From NCBI RefSeq assembly GCF_007655135.1, contig NC_045134.1, positions 20,298,568-20,362,567 on the forward strand: 64,000 nt of DNA, in the 5' to 3' direction. Source of the stretch: Punica granatum (lineage: Eukaryota > Streptophyta > Magnoliopsida > Myrtales > Lythraceae). Position 1 is the stretch's first letter. Each line of letters starts with the position of its first letter. Of the stretch, positions 22,275 to 34,538 are shown piece by piece. Made by a program: the position numbers and the translations under genes. Under the pieces are notes generated by a model that saw nothing but the letters and a program-made list of their open reading frames with translations, was not told where the DNA came from and made no database searches.

Positions 22275-23485
22275 TAACTCACGTTCGTCCAATATTCCGC
22301 TCATGCTCGTCGTGGGGTTTAAACTACCGAACCGAAATTAAAGCAACGCTCATGAGTGCCAAAGATCGGGTCTGACCAAACTGACAGATTTCAAGAGGAC
22401 AGAAAGGTCTTCGAGATAGTTGTGGTATAGGTCAAGTTCCCAGATGATTGTCCAACCTCGTTTCACGTGTCCTGACCCGAGTCATCCTCCGCATGAATAT
22501 TAAACGAGTCAAGACAGTGACTCAAGGTGAGACCCCATATCGCACTCGGATCGTGCGCACTCGGTGTATGAAGGCATTGGATCCTGTGATCAACAGTAAA
22601 GGGGCATTGGACCCCATGCGCATCGCATCCTATGGGCACCGGCTCGAACTGCATGAAAACAAACAAAACAGTTGAAAAGCAGATCAAGAGAGAAGAAAAC
22701 AGACAAATTGTGTGTTACCGCCAAATTTACGTGATTAACAAATCATGAACCGGGATTACTTGATAGACAAGTTTCTACCCTAAACAGACAGAGCAAGAGT
22801 GAGGTATTCGGTATGAATCGGTCATGGACCGTCCCGGAAGGGTATGTTGCATTCGATAATATTTAAAAGGATTTGACAGACATGGTGTTTGTAATTAAAT
22901 CTCGAATGCGTGGGTTGCTTTTAAATTGTTCTTTATTGTAACAATGTAGCTTTTACAAATTATGATAGAGGTATGTTTTCGCCTGAAACCTGAAACTTAA
23001 ACTTTTGCTTGACTACTTACCCATGTTTTGATTAAGCCGGGTTTGAGATTAATATGTTTTCATATTTTGACTTATTCTAAGCACAAACTTAGCGAAACGG
23101 GAGGCACAAAACACCACAAAGGTGCCAAGGTCTGTGTACATGACCCATGCGGGACCGGACAACCTTTCACGGGCCATCCTCGCTCATGCCTCTGATCTAA
23201 TTCTCTAAATGCTCAAATCTATACTTGGGTGATAGAAACATACATATAGAAAATGGAGGGTGTACGAGTGATAGTCGCACAGGGATAGGCGTCCGTCCTT
23301 TTCCTTATTTGGTATGTTTCGGTCATCCAAGTGCCTAGGGTGTCGGCAGATCAAGAATCGGTGGTCATGTCCTTGAATCCGGAAATGTGTGTGCGTGTGC
23401 GTGAAAAATCAAGACTACGTGACATGGATTATCCAAAGTTAGTAGCCAGTGTCGACCAATCCCTTAGATTCCCTGGGGTCGTCAG
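22275..23485 (-). repeat. E3 5' LTR, segment 2
   Basis: It continues segment 3 across the E1 insertion. The region 22560-22620 ('attggatcctgtgatc', 'ggggcattggacccc') matches 7050-7100 of the E1 LTR and, inverted, 13320-13360 of the E2 LTR. It ends where copia element C2 begins. Confidence 0.82.
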
Positions 23486-25101
23486 TGCTAGTTTCACAGG
23501 ATCTACGGAAGCGTAAAAGGAACAGAAATTAAAAAATTTCCTACCCGTGAAACTAATCCCAAGACCTACTAGAAGAATAAGAGTAAATAAAAGCGTACCT
23601 GGAATATTTAATATTGTCAACCGAGCGTCTCACACGTGACGCCTCTACCAGTATCCACACCGACTTTGTCGATGAGTCTTCAAAATCGGCAGTGCTAGCG
23701 ACCAATACTCGAAAGAAATACCGATGCGACACCCGAAATTTTAGACTAATGGACCTAATTTGAGTTGAACAATTCAACCCAAATTATATATATATATATA
23801 TATATGCTTATATGCACACACATATGCATACACCCGTATATATATATATATATATCATGTATCAATATATCTATTTATATGTATTCTGCCCCCCCTATAA
23901 GTAACAGGGGGAGGAAGAAATTCAATCCTAGCCGATGTGGGACAAGGGAATTAAGAATCCCAAATTGCCATGTGTCCTCACATCGATCGTGCATTAATTG
24001 GATCCATTTAATCTAATAAATCGAGTCTAATTAATTGACAAATTTAATCTCATTAAATATCCGATTAATCGGTCGCACCATAAATCATCTAATCTCTATT
24101 AGACGATTTTATTTGTTTCAAGATATCTCGTCAATTTAGTCGTAGTATGTGACCCTGTAGGTTCCCAATTACGTTGACAGTAATATTGAAATCTCTATTT
24201 CAATATTACAAATAGTGAGCGCATCTAGCAATGCATCACTGTTACTCAAGTAATTGAAAAAGTCAATTTCTCGACGAACCTTGTGACCTACGTTACCGTG
24301 TAATATAATCCATTTGTCCTCTATATCTCTATTGAGCCCAAGGCATGGTCGATGACATCCTTGTATGGCTCAATATCTCTCTTTCTTGGTTTACTGTGTA
24401 AGTCTATCAGAACAAATGAGTTCGATATCGCTATATCGACTCATTTGGGTATGCATACACTTTTAGACTTAACCACCAAGTAGCCGTGAGATATCGCTCT
24501 CTTTTCGTAGGAGGGACAAATCTTATCTTGGTCACTCACATTCCTCTCCATGCTTTGTGATATACCCAATAACTGTCTTTATAACCAGCCTGTTACGGTG
24601 GCGTTTGACAGTATCAAAGTATATGATATTACATGTAGGAATCCATGGTGACCTTAAGTCAAAGGACCATTACACTATAGTCACTTTGAGATATGCTAAT
24701 GACAGTCACGCAACAACCCATGTAGCAATCTCATGGCGGATCAGTCCAATACACATTACTCTTAATGTATACATGTGGTGTGACTTTATATCTCCATATC
24801 CATGACCTGTGAGACTTGGTCATCAATCAACACCCACACTAGTCTAACCGTATTACCGTTGTCTAATTAACGATAATACTTTGACTAGGGACATTTAGGA
24901 ATAATGTTCAGTAATTATAGGATCTCACAATCAAGTCACACTTGATGCCTATTGAACCTACTATTCCAAAGACATTATTATGTAAAATCATATTTAGCGC
25001 AATCTACACAATAACAGAAATGCCTCGTAATATAATGAAATACATGTCATATTATAGAACTGATGATAGATTGTCTCTAGGGCATACAACAATTCATAAC
25101 A
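23486..25101 (-). repeat. C2 3' LTR
   Basis: On the minus strand it starts TGTTATG at 25101 and ends CTAGCA at 23486. It contains two (ta)n tracts (23785-23855) and matches 29771-31388 end to end. The polypurine tract lies directly outside at 25102. Confidence 0.95.
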
Positions 25102-25116
25102 ATCTCCCACTTGCAC
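25102..25116 (-). other. C2 polypurine tract
   Basis: The minus strand reads 'gtgcaagtgggagat' immediately before the LTR start. A 'agtgggagat' tract is the common form in plant copia elements. Confidence 0.8.
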
Positions 25117-28100
25117 TAGAGCCAATCTGGTATATGTCTAATGCCAATAGATCTAGTGTGAGCCTCGTGCTTGCGCTGCACAAAAGGCTTCATAAGTGGA
25201 TCTGCGAGATTCTCATCTGTTGGTATTCTGCATATCTTCACATCTCCTCTGTCGATGATCTCGCAAATGAGATGGAAGCGCCTGAGTATATGTTTGGATC
25301 GCTGGTGAGACCTGGGTTCCTTAGCTTGCGCAATAGCTCCATTATTGTCACAATAGAGATCCACTGGATTTGCGATGCTAGGAACCACAGCAAGTTCTGT
25401 CACGAACTTCTTGATCCAAACGGCCTCTTTTGCGGCATCAGAGGCAGCAATATACTCGGCCTCTGTGGTAGAATCGACTACTGTCTCCTGCTTGGAACTC
25501 TTCCAACTTACAGCACCTCCATTCGGGCAGAACACATACCCTAACTGCGATCTACTGTCGTCCTTATCGGTCTGGAAGCTAGCATCGGTGTAACCTTTTA
25601 TAACGAGCTCTTTTTCGCCTCCATATACCAAAAACATCTCCTTAGTCCTTCGTAAGTACTTAAGGATGTTCTTTACTGCGATCCAGTGTCTCTCACCTGG
25701 ATCTGATTGGTATCGACTCGTCATACTCAAAGCATACGAGACATCAGATCGAGTGCATAACATAGCATACATGATGAATCCAATAGCTGACGCATATAGA
25801 ATCCTATTCATGCAGTCCCTCTCCTCCTGAGTAGAAGGACTCTGAGCCTTCGAAAGGCTTATGCTATGTAACATAGGTAGCAACTCTTTCTTAGAATCAT
25901 GCATGCTAAAGCGCCGAAGCACTTTATCTATGTATGCACTCTGACTTAAGCCAAGCAGTTTCCTGGATCTATCTCTATAGATCCTGATACCTAGCACGTA
26001 GGTAACTTCGCCTAAGTCCTTCATAGAGAAACATCTTCTCAACCAAGTCTTCACAGACTGTAGGGAAGGAATGTCATTCCCAATCAGAAGTATGTTGTCT
26101 ACATACAACACCAGGAAGATCACTACCCTCCCACTAACCTTTTTGTAAACACAGGGTTCATCTTCATTCTTAATGAAACCAAACTCTTTGATTGCATCAT
26201 CAAAACGAAGATTCCAGCTCCTAGAAGCTTGCTTCAGTCCATAAATAGACCGTTGTAGCTTGTAAACCTTTCCGGCACTATGTGGATCGACAAAACCCTC
26301 AGGTTATGTCATATACACATCCTCGAGGAGCTTCCCATTCAGGAAAGCAGTTTTGACATCCATTTGCCAGATCTCATAATCATAATAAGCTGCAATTGCA
26401 AGCAAGATCCTGATGGATTTAAGCATAGCCACCGGGGAAAAAGTTTCGTCATAGTCAACACCATGAACTTGTCTGAAACCTTTTGCCAAAAGTCGGCCCT
26501 TAAAGGTAATCACATTACCGTCCATGTCAGTCTTCTTCTTGAAGACCCACTTACATCCAATGGGTTTTGCCCCTTCAGGTGGATCAACCAAAGTCCATAC
26601 TTGGTTAGTGTACATGGACTCCATCTCAGATCTCATAGCCTCCAGCCATTTCTCAGAGTCTGGGCCTATTGCGGTTTCCGCATAGGTTGTAGGCTCATCA
26701 CTATCTATGAGCAATACGTCATTGTTTTGAGTCACGAGAAATCCATATCTCTCGGACTCATGACATATCCTACTAGACCTACAAGGCTCCTGTGTCACCT
26801 GTGCAGAAGATTGTGCCACAACACCTTGTGGTACTTGTTCTGCAACATCACCCGTCGATTGGTCAATGTCATTTTGTGGTAGAACTTCCCCAAGTTCTAA
26901 TTTCCTCCCACTAGTTCCTTTGGAGAGAAACTCTTTCTCAAGGAATACCGCAGTTCGAGCAACAAACACTTTGCCCTCGATGGGATTATAGAAATAGTAT
27001 CCTCGAGTTTCCTTAGGATACCCCACAAAGTAACATTTGTCCGATTTAGGGCCAAGCTTATCCGAAGACAATCTCTTCACATAAGCTTCGCAACCCCATA
27101 TCTTTAGAAAAGACATATTGTGACGCTTCCCATACCACATCTCATATGGTGTCCTTTCAACTGATTTCGACGGAGCATTGTTTAATATGAGAGTAGCTGT
27201 CTGTAGAGCATATCCCCAGAAGGAGTCAGGTAAGTTTGCATGACTCATCAAAGATCGAACCATATCTAGTAAAGTTCGATTCCTCCTCTCAGCTACACCA
27301 TTCCACTGTGGTGTTCCAGGTGGAGTCAGTTGAGATAAAATCCCACACTATTTAAGATAGTCAGCAAACTCATAGCTCAAATATTCACCTCCTCAATCTG
27401 ATTGAAGAACTTTAATGCTCTTACCCAACTGATTCTCCACTTAATTCTTAAATTCTTTGAACTTTTCAAAGGATTCAGATTTGTGTTTCATCAAATACAC
27501 ATATCCAAATCTACTGAAATCATCAGTAAATGTAATGAAGTAGAGATACCCACCTCTAGCAAGCTTGTTCACTGGTCCACATACATCGGTATGTATGAGA
27601 GCCAGAAGATCACTAGCTCGCTCACCCTTTCCGGTAAATAGGGCCTTAGTCATTTTCCCCATTAAGCAAGGTTCGCATGTCTCGATCGAATCTAAATCAA
27701 ACGAGTCCAGTAATCCACCCTTATGGAGTCTACAGATACGACTCTCGCTAATGTGACATAAACGACAATGCCAGAGGTAAGTCGGGTTCGAATCATTAGA
27801 TTTGAGCCGTTTGGTTTCCACATTATAAACGGGCGTATCTAGATCAAGAACATATAAACGATTACTTAAATGTGCACTGCCATAATATACATCATTCATG
27901 TACATAGAACAACACTTGTTCTTGATAGTGAAACAAAATCCCTTCTTGTCCAAACAAGAAACGGATATTATGTTTCTACTAATAGCAGATACATAATAAC
28001 AGTCGTTAAGATCTAATACTAGCCTAGTAGGCAAAACTAGTTGATAAGTCCCTACAGTTAATGCAGCAACTCTTGCTCCATTTCCAACTCGTAGGTCCAC

Positions 28101-29069
28101 CTCGCCCTTTGCCAACGATCTACTGTCCCTTAGGTCCTGCATATTTCCACAAATATGAGCACCACACCCGATATCTAATACCCAAGATGTAAAAGTAGTA
28201 GATACATTAATCTCTATAACATGGATACCTGAAGTGGAAGTCTCACTTCCCTTCTTCTTCTTCAACTCTTCCAAGTATACCTTGCAATTCCGCTTCCAAT
28301 GTCCAGCGTTGCCACAATGGAAGCAATAATCATCCTTCACCACCTTGGCTTTAGGCTTCAACGCACCCAAGTCATACTTGGATGCACCTTTAGCCCTCTT
28401 GCCTTTACTCTTGCCCTTACCCTTTCTTTTGGTCCCTTGGACCATTAGAATGGACTTCCCCTTGCTGATATCATGCTCAGCTGTTCTCAACATGTTAAGC
28501 AGTTCAGGCAATGGTTTATTGTAGTCATTCATATTATAGCTCATGATGAACTGACTATAACTGCTGGGCAGTGACTGTAGGACTAAATCTGCGGCCAACT
28601 CTTGACCTAGAGGAAATCTCAATCGTCCTAGAGTCTCGACGTACCCAATCATATCGAGTACATGAGGACCTACTGGGCTGCCCTCAGTCAACCTTGCTTG
28701 AAAGAGTGCCTTAAAAATCTCGAATCTCTCATGTCAGGCCTACTCTTGATAGAGCTGTCTGAGATGCACGAATATATCATACGCCTTCATGTTCTCGTGT
28801 TGCTTCTGAAGCTCCGAGTCCATGGTGACTAACATGAGACATCCGACGTTTACGACATCATCATGATGCTTACTATAAGCATCTTTCTCAGCTTGGGGGG
28901 CATTGTCAGGTGGTGGCGCAAGAAGAGGTTGCTCTAAGACATATAACTTTTTTTCTTGGGTGAGAACAATTCTCAAGTTTCGATACCAATCTTGGAAATT
29001 ATTCTCTGACAGTTTGTCCTTATCAAGGACGGATCGCAAACAGAAAGTACTAGAAGTGCTCCCTGCCAT
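25116..29069 (-). pseudogene. C2 copia gag-pol polyprotein, one frame with nonsense codons
   Basis: The likely start is the ATG at 29067-29069 (MAGSTSS), inside a slightly longer open frame. Gag follows, with a CCHC zinc knuckle (CFHCGNAGHWKRNC) near 28330, then a protease region where the usual DTG reads DIGCG near 28165. Integrase has the WHCRL-CH zinc site, TDVCGP, and the WNGV and FWGYAL blocks. RT has MDVKTAFLNG, and RNase H has YTDASF, TEAEY and DNNGA. Stops occur at about 28737, 28731, 27439, 27391, 27346 and 26304, but the frame never changes. Several stops are explained by C-to-T changes of CAG, CGA or CAA codons. The RT catalytic motif is YVDN in place of YVDD, so even full readthrough would give an inactive enzyme. 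Confidence 0.93.
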
Positions 29070-29755
29070 GGTAACTACCACAGAAATATGCAAAATAAGT
29101 ATTATGACAAACAATATTCAATGAGGACTTTATTAAATATTGCTCCCACTATTTATATCAAATCAATGACCCTCAACATTGATTCAGAGAATATCATTCT
29201 CATAGTAGTTCAAGATCCATATCTCACCAAGTTCTGAGTCAGCGATGGTTGATTTACCCAAAATTGGCTATTTAGGTAGGGAACTCACTTTCCCAATTGC
29301 ATCACATGCAACTCTTGATTAGTTGGGTGAATAACTCCTTATTCAAATCTATCTTGTAGATTGATGTCCAACTACATGCCTCTGAACTCCTAATCCTATT
29401 AGGCTTGCTCGGTTAAGTCCGACCCACTGGTAAACACCACGTCTTACTAGGATAGATGAGGGCATCCTGCGAGGGCAAGGTCTACACACTCATCGATCTT
29501 GGTCTTGACGAGCATTGCACGGTGGAAAGATATGGACTTAATATTTTGAGGGATTTTATTAACATTTAATCGATTTCACCATACACTATTATGTAACCAT
29601 TACATAATAGTCCACACGTATAACTATTATACTAACACAACTAGGACCTAATTTATGTCTAACAGTCATGCACCGCAAATATCAAACATAATCATACCAG
29701 TACCAAGCATAAAATCATATTTTATGCTATTATCTACTCAGATTCTAACTAGCTA

Positions 29756-29768
29756 GGCTCTAATACCA
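29756..29768 (-). other. C2 primer binding site (initiator tRNA-Met type)
   Basis: The minus strand reads TGGTATTAGAGCC, one base off the usual TGGTATCAGAGCC complementary to initiator tRNA-Met. It lies two bases inside the 5' LTR end. Confidence 0.9.
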
Positions 29769-29770
29769 CT

Positions 29771-31388
29771 TGCTAGTTTCACAGGATCTACGGAAGCATA
29801 AAAGGAACAGAAATTCAAAAAATTTCCTACCCGTGAAACTAATCCCAAGACCTACTAGAAGAATAAGAATAAATAAAAGCGTACCTGGAATATTTAATAT
29901 TGTCGACCGAGCATTCCAAGCGTGATGCCTCTACCGGTATCCACACCGACTTTGTTGACGAGTTTTCAAGATCGGCGGTGCTAGCGACCAACACTCGAAA
30001 GAAACACCGATGCGACACCCGAAATTTTAGACTAATTGACCTAATTTGAGTTGAACAATTCAACCCAAATTATATATATATATATATACTTATATGCACA
30101 CACATATGCATACACCCGTATATATATATATATATATCCTGTATCAGTATATCTATTTATATGTAGTATGCCCCCCCCCTTTATAAGCAACAGGGGAGGA
30201 AGAAATTCAATCCTAGCCGATATGGGACAAGGGAATTAAGAATCCCAAATTGCCACGTGTCCTCACATAGATCGTGCATTAATTGGATCCATTTAATCTA
30301 ATAAATCGAGTCTAATTAATCGACAAATTTAATCTCATTAAATATCCGATTAATCGGTTGCACCATAAATCATCTAATCTCTATTAGACGATTTTATTTG
30401 TTTCAAGATATCTCGTCAATTTAATCGTAGTGTGTGACCTTGTAGGTTCCCAATTACGTTGACAATAATATCGAAATCTCTATTTCAATATTACAAACAG
30501 TGAGTGGCATCTAGCAATGCATCACTGTTACTCAAGTAATTGGAAAAGTCAATTTATCGACGAACATTGTGACCTACGTTATCGTGTAATATAATCCATT
30601 TATCATCTATATCTCTATTGAGCCCAAGGCATGGTCGATGACATCCTTGTATGGCTCAATATCTATCTTTCTTGGTTTATTGTGTAAGTCTATCAGAACA
30701 AATGAGTTCGATATCGCTATATCGACTCATTTGGGTATGCATACACTTTTAGACTTAACCACCAAGTAGTCGTGAGATATCGCTCCCGTTTCGTAGGAGG
30801 GACAAATCTTATCTTGGTCACTCACATTCCTCTCCATGCTTTGTAATATACCCAATAACTGTCTTTATAACCAGCCTGTTACGGTGGCGTTTGACAGTAT
30901 CAAAGTATATGACATTACATGTAGGAATCCATAGTGATCTCAAGTCAAAGGACCATTACACTATAGTCACTTTGAGATATGCTAATGACAGTCACGTAAC
31001 AACCCATGTAGCAATTTCATGGCGGGTCAGTTCAATATACATTACTCTTAATGTATACATGTGGTGTGACCTTATATCTCCATATCCATGACCTGTGAGA
31101 CTTGGTCATCAATCAACATCCACTCTAGTCTAATCGTATTATCGTTGTCCTAATTAACGATAATACTTTGACTAGGGACATTTGGGAATAATGTTCAGTA
31201 ATTATAGGATCTCACAATTAAGTCACACTTGATGCCTATTGAACCTACTATTCCAAGGACATTATTATGTAAAATCATATTTAGCGCAATCTACACAATA
31301 ACAGAAATGCCTCGTAATATAATGAAATACATGTCGTATTACAGAACTGATGATAGATTACTTCTAGGGCATACACCAATTCCTAACA
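29771..31388 (-). repeat. C2 5' LTR
   Basis: It begins TGTTAGG at 31388 and ends CTAGCA at 29771 on the minus strand. It differs from the 3' LTR by scattered substitutions and by the lengths of the (ta)n and c-runs. Confidence 0.95.
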
Positions 31389-34300
31389 GTGAGGACCCTG
31401 AGAGAACCAAGAAAACAGTCGCTCCGCCCGGAAGTGGTCCAAGAAGGACTCGTGTATCCCAACTTGAGCCGCCTCAAATCGGGTCCAGACTCAAGTCAAG
31501 ATACACATACTCCTTAGATATCCATGCTACGCATGTCATATGTCTCGGTACTTTTGAAATTGTGAGTTTTTAAAAGAGCATGGCCAACAGTTCTTAAACT
31601 GTTAGTGCGATTACAGATTATTGACCGATTCGTGTAATTTATTAAAAGACTGAGTGATCTATTTAGCCAAATGAAACGTCTCGATTCCCCCATGTGTAGA
31701 ATTATTAATTTAAATTTATTGGCAAATACTTTGGTTTGCGAGTTTCGAACTGTCGAGCCGACATTAATTGTCCGTTCGATGAGAGTTCTAATCCCCGGCC
31801 GTCCTGGAATTAAATTCAATTATAAACCGAATTTACATGATTAATTCAAATCCGTGTGAGGTTTTAATTTAAATACATTCAAACATTCCAAAACACACGA
31901 ATCATGGTCATAACAATCACAACAATTTAATTTGTCAGTTTTCTATCCGAGTGATTAATTAAGCCAATTTTGGTATGTTTATTTGACTTTATCCTTAAAA
32001 CCGAGTGAGCATGAGATTAATTCGTGCGGGTTCATTCTCACTTCAAACAACCAATTTTAAGTCCGATTCATTAAAAGTCAATGTTCGTGTTCGAGTCGGT
32101 TTTTATATCACCTGTGACGATTTTAAAGGTCGAAATTTAATCGTAGACTCAGCTTGTGCCTTTCCGTCCTAAATTCAAATTTTCTTAACATCATACGAGC
32201 AAAGATCAGCCGATTTGATGAGTCCTAGTCATGAGACTGAGCTCGAGAGATCAGACCTCTCCTGAGCCAACGTCGGGAGGAAATCCTAAAGCTTCAAAAA
32301 TCCCTCAAGCAGAGGCTCCATTGTGTTGGTCTTCGATCTTCTCACGCCTCCTCTGGCCTTTCCCTCTCGCTCAATGTGACATGCAAAACAAGCAAGGAAA
32401 AGCGGAAGGACAAAGAGAATATGGAAGCGTGCAAGATTGTTCTATGGAAGCGTGCAACATTGTTCTTAAGACCTTACTCAAGGTTTTCACCTCCTCATGA
32501 TTTTCGAATAGGTTGAAGAAAACCGAGCATTGGTGATCACATCTAGGCCAATACAAAGCATATATACTTCCATCAAATCATGTCTAATTTAGCATGCACC
32601 AAAAAAGAGGAATCTCGGACCAGATTTGAGATCATTGGTAAATCGTTCTAAAAATGAGTTTTAGCCTCTTTATCAAACCATGAAAGACGATCTCCCACAT
32701 CTCTGAACTATGCAGACATTTATGCCGAAATAGGAATGCATGAGGTCAATGTCAACCCTTTCCATTCAAACAAAATTCAGCCACCACTGATCAGCCATGC
32801 ACCAAACATTACACCAAAACATGCAATCTAACACGTGACCATCGAGATTAGGCAAAACACCACCGAAAACAAGCCAGACATCCTCGAAATCGATAAAGGA
32901 ATCATCACGTGTCATGGGTGAACAAAATTAACTGCATCCGCGATTAAGTAAACTCACCGGAGCTATATATGAGGGGACCTCATCAACGGACTGATCGCGG
33001 CTGTTGGTCAGAGAGGCATCCCACCTTGAAGGGAAGAAGGGCAAGAATTGAACTCGACAGGAAGGCTGCCACGACGGAATGGATTGATGGATGAAGCTTC
33101 GACCTGCGAACAAAAGAGGAATAGAATAGATAAACGGAAAAGGAGATCGATTGAAAGACAGGAAAAGTCGAGAAAAGAGGCGACTTAGCTCGACTCGAGC
33201 TGCGGGAAATTCAGGAGCAGCAGCACAGAACGCTGAGGAGAAGGTGAGCTGGTCATATATGTGTGTATGCTGTAGCTGAGAAGGAAAGGGAGGAAACCGT
33301 GAGGATGGTGATGGTTGCTGCCCTTATTTTTGACCGAGAGGGAAAAAGAGGGAGGAGAGTTGCCGATGTCTGAAGTGGAAGGGGGGGCTGTGGCTACTTG
33401 TTGCAGAGGAGTGGAAGCTGAAAATGGAAAAGAGGAAGCAGGAGAGGACCGGGTGGCAGAGAAGGCAGAGGTCGAGAGAACAGAGAAGAAGACAAAGGGG
33501 AAGAAATGGCGACCGAGCTTTTGCTGGTGACCGAGAAGAAGAAGAAGAAAAAGGAAAGAAGCGGAAAACCCGGGCAGAGACGCAAAAGAGGAAAAGAAAA
33601 AGAAAAGAGGAGGAAAGGAGGGAAGCCGGAGGAGACGGTGGAGATGGGGATGGAAGACCGGGTCAATTGCCTTTGGACAGACTTTCCTTACAGAGCTTGG
33701 TAGAAGGGAAGGAAAGGAAAAGAAAAAAGGGCGAAAAAGGCGGGAAAAATAAAGGACAGAGAGGGCAACGGTCAACAGAATATCTGCACCCATTTCACAT
33801 TTTCCTTCTTTTCATTTGTTTTTTTATCATTTATTCATTTTTTTTATTCCCTCGTACGGGCATGTTTTGTGAAATTTAATTTCTCGGTGTCCGTCGACAT
33901 TTTCGGAATGAGAATTTTGAAATCGTGAAATTCAAGAAATAATCGACTCTATGAGAATTTCAATTTATATCAATGGAGACCGAATCTTGATCAAATCGAT
34001 ATTGAACTTATGACACACATCAATTGTAATTGCTCGATTAATTTCGAATTTCTCGTCTTTTCGAACAGACACCCGAAAAATGATTTGAAAACACTGTTGT
34101 GTTCAGAAAAATTCAAGAATCGACATTATTTAGAAAAAAATACTTTTCAGTCCCGAACATCAACTCAAATTTTGAAAAAAATCAAAATTGCTATACGTAA
34201 AGCCTAAAATTCTAGTCTTTTCAACCGGTCATCCAAAAAATAATATGGGACCACCATTGTGTTCAGAAAAATTAAGGGATCGATATTATAAAAAAATATT

Positions 34301-34538
34301 TTTTAGTCTCAAGTTTGTTCCAGATTTTGAAATTCGAATTTGACACGTGTAAGGTCTGAAAACGTCCAGTAGCATTTTTTTCTAAAAAATGTCAAATTAA
34401 AGTTAAATTAAAAAAATGCCCCGAGTTTAAAATCCATGAATGCTTGGGCAATTAATAAAAAATATGTCCTCCGATGGATGATCGAAATGACGATTTTGTC
34501 ATCCCCTGGTGCTAATAGATCAAAATGAGGTGTTGACA
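31389..34538 (-). repeat. E3 5' LTR, segment 1 (LTR 5' end)
   Basis: On the minus strand the LTR starts TGTCAACACC at 34538, like the E1 and E2 starts. The stretch 31555-31620 matches, inverted, the E2 LTR at 12720-12790 ('acaatttcaaaag', the palindromic cagttc element). A strongly purine-rich plus strand at 33420-33780 means a C/T-rich leader in the LTR sense. The bases outside (34539-34543, ctcta) would be the target duplication, but the other end of E3 is lost. The three segments sum to about 5.0 kb. Confidence 0.82.

Larger units (their letters stand above)
23486..31388 (-). mobile_element. C2: full-length Ty1/copia element, 7.9 kb, inserted in E3 LTR
   Basis: Two 1.6 kb LTRs (about 96 percent alike by eye) flank a complete internal region with primer site, gag, protease, integrase, RT, RNase H and polypurine tract, all on the minus strand. 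The flanking bases gtcag (23481-23485) and gtgag (31389-31393) look like a 5-bp target duplication with one change. Gag-pol stays in a single frame and is broken only by stop codons, so the copy is dead but recent. Confidence 0.95.

Noticed and set aside
25375..26882. Plus-strand frames of up to 200 codons (for example 26280-26882)
   Set aside because: They are antisense to the C2 copia polyprotein, whose motifs are unmistakable on the minus strand.
33185..33793. 202-codon minus-strand frame rich in S, F, P and L
   Set aside because: It is the translation of the pyrimidine-rich E3 LTR leader; low complexity, no family, and open in more than one frame.
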